Shown here piece after piece: positions 12,997 through 16,113 of a DNA stretch of 16,113 nt. Origin of the DNA: an uncultured Oscillospiraceae bacterium (GTDB lineage Bacteria > Bacillota > Clostridia > Oscillospirales > Ruminococcaceae); NCBI GenBank assembly GCA_910578255.1, contig CAJTQM010000014.1, positions 13,401 to 29,513 of the forward strand, in the 5' to 3' direction. Both the position numbers and the translations under genes were made by a program. The notes below the pieces were generated by a model. The model was not told where the DNA came from. It did not search any database and saw only the letters and a program-made list of their open reading frames with translations. Numbering within the stretch: the first letter of the stretch is position 1; each line of letters starts with the position of its first letter.

Positions 12997-13506
12997 ATGA
13001 TTGAAACCAAGGATCTGCTTTTGGACAAGGCAAAATTTTCCGATTGGGAAGCGATGTATCATAACGTTTGGTCGCGGCCGGAAAGCGCAGAATATATGCT
13101 CTGGAAGCTTACAAAAAGCGAGGAAGACGCCAAGGTCCGGATCATGAAGACCATCGCGTTTCAAAAAGAGCACGATACCTATCTGGTCTATGAAAAATCA
13201 AGCGGCAGGGCCATCGGATTTGCGGGCGTGGAAGAAATCGGGCCCCGTGTTTTTCAGGAGGCGGGGATTTGTCTGGGCCCGGATTATATGGGAAAAGGGT
13301 TTGGCAGGCAGATCCTTGGGGGACTTTTGTCCTATTGCAAAGAAACCTTTGACGCAAAGGAATTTTTCTACACAACGAGAGAAAAGAACGAAGCTTCGAA
13401 CCGGCTGGCAAAGTCCATGGGCTTTACCCTGGTTTCTTCCGAGGAAAAAGAGGATGGCGAGAGCGGGCGCCGTTACCGTCTTTTAAAGTACCGCTTAGCA
13501 TTGTAA
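12997..13506 (+). CDS. GNAT family acetyltransferase, RimJ/RimL type
   Basis: The 169-aa protein opens I-E-T-K-D-L-L-L-D, as in the RimJ/RimL branch, with I-G-F-A-G-V-E-E-I for the central strands. The acetyl-CoA loop G-K-G-F-G-R lies at 99-104 after the strand AGICLGPDYM, and the C-terminus ends with N-E-A-S-N-R-L-A-K-S-M-G-F. RimJ/RimL enzymes acetylate ribosomal-protein N-termini, but most members of this large branch are unassigned, so no substrate is claimed. ATG 12997 has GGGAGGG about 12 bases upstream, which is rather far. It is the last gene of its operon, followed by a terminator 30 bases later. Confidence 0.83.
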   Translation: MIETKDLLLDKAKFSDWEAMYHNVWSRPESAEYMLWKLTKSEEDAKVRIMKTIAFQKEHDTYLVYEKSSGRAIGFAGVEEIGPRVFQEAGICLGPDYMGKGFGRQILGGLLSYCKETFDAKEFFYTTREKNEASNRLAKSMGFTLVSSEEKEDGESGRRYRLLKYRLAL

Positions 13507-13533
13507 CGATGATCCGGGCTGCCGGATAAAAAG

Positions 13534-13568
13534 ACAGGACAAACCGTGTTGGTCTGTCCTGTATTTTT
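13534..13568. terminator. Terminator between GNAT and ABC operon
   Basis: ACAGGACA (13534-13541) and TGTCCTGT (13555-13562) pair, extended by ACC/GGT across one mismatch, followed by ATTTTTG. Read on the minus strand, it is followed by CTTTTTATCC, so it can end both converging operons. Confidence 0.8.
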
Positions 13569-13580
13569 GTATGGTGCTTT

Positions 13581-14360
13581 TTACGCGTACCGGGAGAGAA
13601 ATTGACGGGTTCGCTCCTCCTTTGGATATTCGATAACCTGCCGGGCGCCGCCCTGTTCCACAATAGACCCCTGGTCCATGAAGATGATCCGGTCGGCTAC
13701 ATCCCGGGCAAAGGCCATCTCATGGGTAACGATGACCATGGTGATCTTTTGCGCGGCCAGCGCCCGGATGACCTTCAGCACCTCCCCGGTCAACTCCGGG
13801 TCCAAAGCGGAGGTGGGCTCGTCGAAGCAAAGAATATCCGGGCGAAGCGCCAGCGCCCGGGCGATGGCCACCCGCTGCTGCTGCCCGCCGGACAGCTGAT
13901 GGGGATAGTATTCCGCCCGGTCGTCAAGTCCCATTTGGTGTAATAATTCCAGCGCGCCCTCCCGGATTTTTTGCAGAGTCTGCGCCTTATTTTCCCGAAA
14001 ACCCGGCTGCTTTTTTGCCAGCAGTTCGCAGCCCAGCGTGATGTTTTTTAAGGCCGTGTACTGGGGAAACAGGTTAAAGGACTGGAATACCAATCCAAAA
14101 TGACGCCGGTTTTCGCGCGTTTTCTTTTCCCGCCGAGCATCGGGGCTATTTGCGTCAAACAGCGTTTCCCCCTTGACCCGGATCATCCCCTGGTCCGGCG
14201 TCTCTAAAAAATTCAGGCAGCGCAGCAGGGTGCTTTTTCCGCTGCCGGAAGAGCCGATGATCGCAAGAACCTGCCCCTCCTTTAAATCGAAGCTGATGTT
14301 TTGTAAAACACAGGTCGAGCCAAATTGTTTCCCCAGGTTTCGCACCTCTAAAATGGACAT
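13581..14360 (-). CDS. Polar amino-acid ABC transporter ATP-binding protein
   Basis: The 259-aa protein has a Walker A G-S-S-G-S-G-K-S (36-43), Q-loop V-F-Q-S-F-N-L-F-P-Q, signature L-S-G-G-Q-Q-Q-R (156-163), Walker B L-C-F-D-E-P-T-S-A-L-D (about 177-187) and switch H (VTHEMAFARDVADR). The F-N-L-F and E-M-x-F-A-R elements are typical of the GlnQ/polar amino-acid group. It energises the permease encoded just upstream. ATG 14360 follows AAGGAGGCGGCGGAT; an in-frame start at 14411 would overlap the permease gene and is rejected. It is the third and last gene of the importer operon, separated from the permease by 13 bases. Confidence 0.92.
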   Translation of the reverse strand: MSILEVRNLGKQFGSTCVLQNISFDLKEGQVLAIIGSSGSGKSTLLRCLNFLETPDQGMIRVKGETLFDANSPDARREKKTRENRRHFGLVFQSFNLFPQYTALKNITLGCELLAKKQPGFRENKAQTLQKIREGALELLHQMGLDDRAEYYPHQLSGGQQQRVAIARALALRPDILCFDEPTSALDPELTGEVLKVIRALAAQKITMVIVTHEMAFARDVADRIIFMDQGSIVEQGGARQVIEYPKEERTRQFLSRYA

Positions 14361-14373
14361 ATCCGCCGCCTCC

Positions 14374-15045
14374 TTACCGAAAATAACCGAGTTTTTTTTC
14401 GATTTGGCCAAACAAAAGGGTGAGCAGACCGTTAAAGGCCAGATAGTATACGCCGGTGAAAAACAAAGGCCAGATCAGCCCCTTATACCCGTGGGAGCCC
14501 TTCATAAAAGCATACCCCGCCCAGATGATCTCCTGCAAGGAGATGACCCGGGCGATGGAGGTATCCTTCACCAGCGTGATGATCTCATTGGACATGGGGG
14601 GAACGATGCGCTTGAGCATCTGCAAAAGAGTCACTCGGAAAAAAATCTGGCTTTTGCTCAGGCCCAATACCATGCCTGCCTCCTGCTGGCCCGCCGGGAT
14701 CCCCTGGATGCCGCCTCGGTAGATCTCGGAAAAGTAGCAGGAATAATTGATGATAAAGGCGATAGAGGCGGCCCAGAAGCGTCCGGTTTCCCCGCCGGGC
14801 CAAGGACTGCCGTTTTTCAACACCATCCCCGGCACATAAAATAAAAGCATTAGCTGAAGCATCAAAGGTGTGCCGCGAATGATCCACACAACCGTTCGGG
14901 TCAGCCATTTAAGCGGCGCTAAGCGGCTCATGGAGCCGAAGGCGACAAGCAGTCCCAAGGGCAGCGCGCCTGCCAGGGTAACGGCGAACAGCTTTAAAGT
15001 CGGCACAAATCCCTCGTTCAGGGCCTTGACGACGGTCAAAAACAT
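14374..15045 (-). CDS. Polar amino-acid ABC transporter permease
   Basis: The 223-aa protein has about five membrane segments and the BPD-transport/HisM-type architecture. The conserved R-G-T-P-L-M-L-Q-L is present, and the EAA loop (G-x-P-A-G-Q-Q-E-A-G-M-V-L-G-L-S) is followed by P-P. It forms, probably as a homodimer since only one permease gene is present, the inner-membrane channel for a polar amino acid. ATG 15045 has AAAGGGGGATCAC upstream; the longer frame to 15168 would overlap the binding-protein gene. It follows that gene by 40 bases across a GC-rich hairpin and precedes the ATPase gene. Confidence 0.9.
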   Translation of the reverse strand: MFLTVVKALNEGFVPTLKLFAVTLAGALPLGLLVAFGSMSRLAPLKWLTRTVVWIIRGTPLMLQLMLLFYVPGMVLKNGSPWPGGETGRFWAASIAFIINYSCYFSEIYRGGIQGIPAGQQEAGMVLGLSKSQIFFRVTLLQMLKRIVPPMSNEIITLVKDTSIARVISLQEIIWAGYAFMKGSHGYKGLIWPLFFTGVYYLAFNGLLTLLFGQIEKKLGYFR

Positions 15046-15070
15046 AAGCGGTGATCCCCCTTTTTGGCAG

Positions 15071-15086
15071 GCGGCGGTAGCGCCGC
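15071..15086 (-). other. Intercistronic hairpin after the binding-protein gene
   Basis: GCGGCG (15071-15076) and CGCCGC (15081-15086) form a perfect 6-bp GC stem with a GTAG loop. It begins at the last base of the binding-protein stop codon. It is not a terminator, since no T-run follows on the minus strand. In similar transporter operons such a hairpin protects the upstream message, giving more binding protein than permease; here that is inferred. Confidence 0.5.
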
Positions 15087-15940
15087 TATTTTTGTTCAAC
15101 CAGACTGTCGGCGATGCCGTAGGTCTCGGCCAGCTTCTGCATCTCGCCGGCGGCATACTGCTCTGCAAAGAATTCGTTGAGCATTTTTGTCAGATCGGAT
15201 CCCTTTCGAAAGCCCACGCCGTACTGCTCCTCGCTGAGGCGGACCGTGCAGGCAAGATCGGCGTAGCTTGTGCCTTCTCCGGTCATGGCCCGGGCCATCA
15301 GGTAGTCGATAACAGCGGCGTCGGCGTTGCCGGAAGCCACCTCCAGCAGCGCGGCAGCCTGATCCTGGACCGGGGTGACCGCAAGGCTTTTTTCCTCCGC
15401 AACCGCCTGACCGGCCGATCCGTTTTCCGCCGCGAAGCGCAAACCGGCGAGGCTTTCTTCGGTCTGATACTGCTCTGCCTTATCGGCGGGAACCACCACT
15501 ACCTGCGCATTATAATAGTATGGGTTGGAGCAGGACATGGAAGCCAGCACCTCTTCGGTCAGGGTCATGCCGTTCCAGACCACGTCCACAGTTTTGCCCT
15601 CCAGTTCCATGACCTTGCTGTCCCAGTCGGCGATCAGCTGAAATTTTGGCTCAACCCCAAGACTTTTTGCAAAGGCTTTGGCCATATCGGCATCGAAGCC
15701 GATCCATTGGCCGTCTTCATCCTGATAGTCCATCGGCTCAAACTCTGTAATGCCTACAATCAGCGTGCCCTTATTCTGAACATACGCCAAATCGCTGTCA
15801 TCGGCTGTCTGGGAACTTTCGCCGGAAGAGGCGGCGGCCGAAGAGCCGGCATCGGAACCGCCGGAACTGGGCTGACCGCCGCATCCGGTCAGGATAAGAA
15901 ACAGGGACAGGGCGAGAAAACAACAAAAAAACTTTTTCAT
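15086..15940 (-). CDS. Polar amino-acid ABC transporter substrate-binding lipoprotein
   Basis: The 284-aa protein begins with a lipoprotein signal MKKFFCCFLALSLFLILTGC, lipidated at Cys20. A Ser/Gly/Ala-rich linker follows, and then a two-lobed family 3 solute-binding domain (L-I-V-G-I-T-E-F-E-P-M-D-Y, then W-I-G-F-D-A-D-M-A-K-A-F). The segment V-V-W-N-G-M-T-L-T-E-E-V corresponds to the usual T-x-x-R ligand site, but the arginine is replaced by valine (residue 131). From memory, related Clostridial proteins also carry W-N-G-M-T-x-T-x-E-V, so it is probably a subgroup with a different ligand mode. ATG 15940 has GGAGG 9 bases upstream. It is the first gene of the importer operon. Confidence 0.9.
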   Translation of the reverse strand: MKKFFCCFLALSLFLILTGCGGQPSSGGSDAGSSAAASSGESSQTADDSDLAYVQNKGTLIVGITEFEPMDYQDEDGQWIGFDADMAKAFAKSLGVEPKFQLIADWDSKVMELEGKTVDVVWNGMTLTEEVLASMSCSNPYYYNAQVVVVPADKAEQYQTEESLAGLRFAAENGSAGQAVAEEKSLAVTPVQDQAAALLEVASGNADAAVIDYLMARAMTGEGTSYADLACTVRLSEEQYGVGFRKGSDLTKMLNEFFAEQYAAGEMQKLAETYGIADSLVEQK

Positions 15941-15986
15941 TTGAAAGAACCTCCATTTTGAATCTTTAATGTGATATCGCTTTACT

Positions 15987-16015
15987 ATAGTAGCATGATA
16001 ATTTAATGATGTAAA
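15987..16015 (-). promoter_or_regulatory. Promoter of the amino-acid importer operon
   Basis: On the minus strand, -35 TTTACA (16010-16015, five of six), a 17-base spacer and -10 TACTAT (15987-15992, four of six), about 47 bases before ATG 15940. Confidence 0.5.
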
Positions 16016-16059
16016 TATCAAATCCAAAATTTTTTCTTTTTCTTTGTTTTTTACAAAAC

Positions 16060-16111
16060 ATCCGGGGATTTTGGAAAACGCTTTTGCAAAGCGCACAGAA
16101 AATCCCCGGAT
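16060..16111. terminator. Large nested hairpin upstream of the importer promoter
   Basis: ATCCGGGGATTTT (16060-16072) and its exact complement (16099-16111) form a 13-bp outer stem, and CGCTTT / AAAGCG (16079-16084 and 16088-16093) form an inner hairpin. Read on the minus strand it is followed by GTTTTGT, so it may terminate a gene entering from beyond 16113. The plus-strand side is cut by the window edge. Confidence 0.5.
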
Positions 16112-16113
16112 AC

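Noticed and set aside
14870..15961. A 363-aa plus-strand frame over the importer genes
   Set aside because: It is antisense to the binding protein and permease, both of which have strong motifs and ribosome sites.

Overview
The window looks like chromosome from a Gram-positive, moderately GC-rich anaerobe of the Clostridia, most likely the Oscillospiraceae/Ruminococcaceae part. The reasons are strong AGGAGG-type ribosome binding sites, lipobox lipoproteins, sigma-A-like promoters, A/T-flanked hairpin terminators, and gene families typical of gut Clostridia. This is inferred from gene content and style; I ran no search. No phage, insertion sequence, tRNA, rRNA or CRISPR array is visible, and no gene-free stretch exceeds 300 bases.

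Layout. (1) 1-2758, plus strand: the 3' part of a membrane-anchored protein with two apparent extracellular repeats, a 104-aa unknown protein, a 39-aa mini-gene, an ArsC/Spx-like protein, a Cdd1-type helix-hairpin-helix protein and a VanZ-like membrane protein. It closes at a very long palindromic terminator shared with (2). (2) 2855-3808, minus strand: a YegS/DgkB-type lipid kinase with its own promoter. (3) 3920-7265, plus strand: a tight five-gene run. It has a DUF5131 (Gp37/Gp68) three-cysteine protein, an SPL-family radical SAM protein, an AAC(6')-like acetyltransferase, a hypoxanthine-DNA glycosylase starting at TTG, and a second acetyltransferase, then a terminator. (4) 7351-9320, plus strand: a consensus promoter, tandem operator-like repeats, a MarR regulator, a MATE efflux pump and a bidirectional terminator. 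(5) 9336-12179, minus strand: a metallo-beta-lactamase-fold hydrolase overlapping a homocysteine S-methyltransferase, then a PrsA-like foldase lipoprotein. (6) 12212-12325: a compact non-coding element of consecutive hairpins whose arms carry TATAAT boxes. (7) 12361-13568, plus strand: a promoter, a Nudix hydrolase, a GNAT acetyltransferase and a terminator. (8) 13581-16015, minus strand: a polar amino-acid ABC importer (binding lipoprotein, permease, ATPase) with a promoter and an intercistronic hairpin.

How the genes work together. The clear functional units are the self-regulated MarR-MATE efflux cassette and the three-gene amino-acid importer. Block (3) pairs two cysteine-cluster enzymes with a base-excision glycosylase, which may hint at nucleic-acid lesion handling; the co-transcription is visible but the shared function is speculation. 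Most genes are ordinary. The items that best merit a second look are the DUF5131/SPL pair, the palindromic element at 12212-12325, the repeated extracellular domain at the left edge, the 39-aa gene, and the loss of the usual ligand-binding arginine in the amino-acid binding protein.
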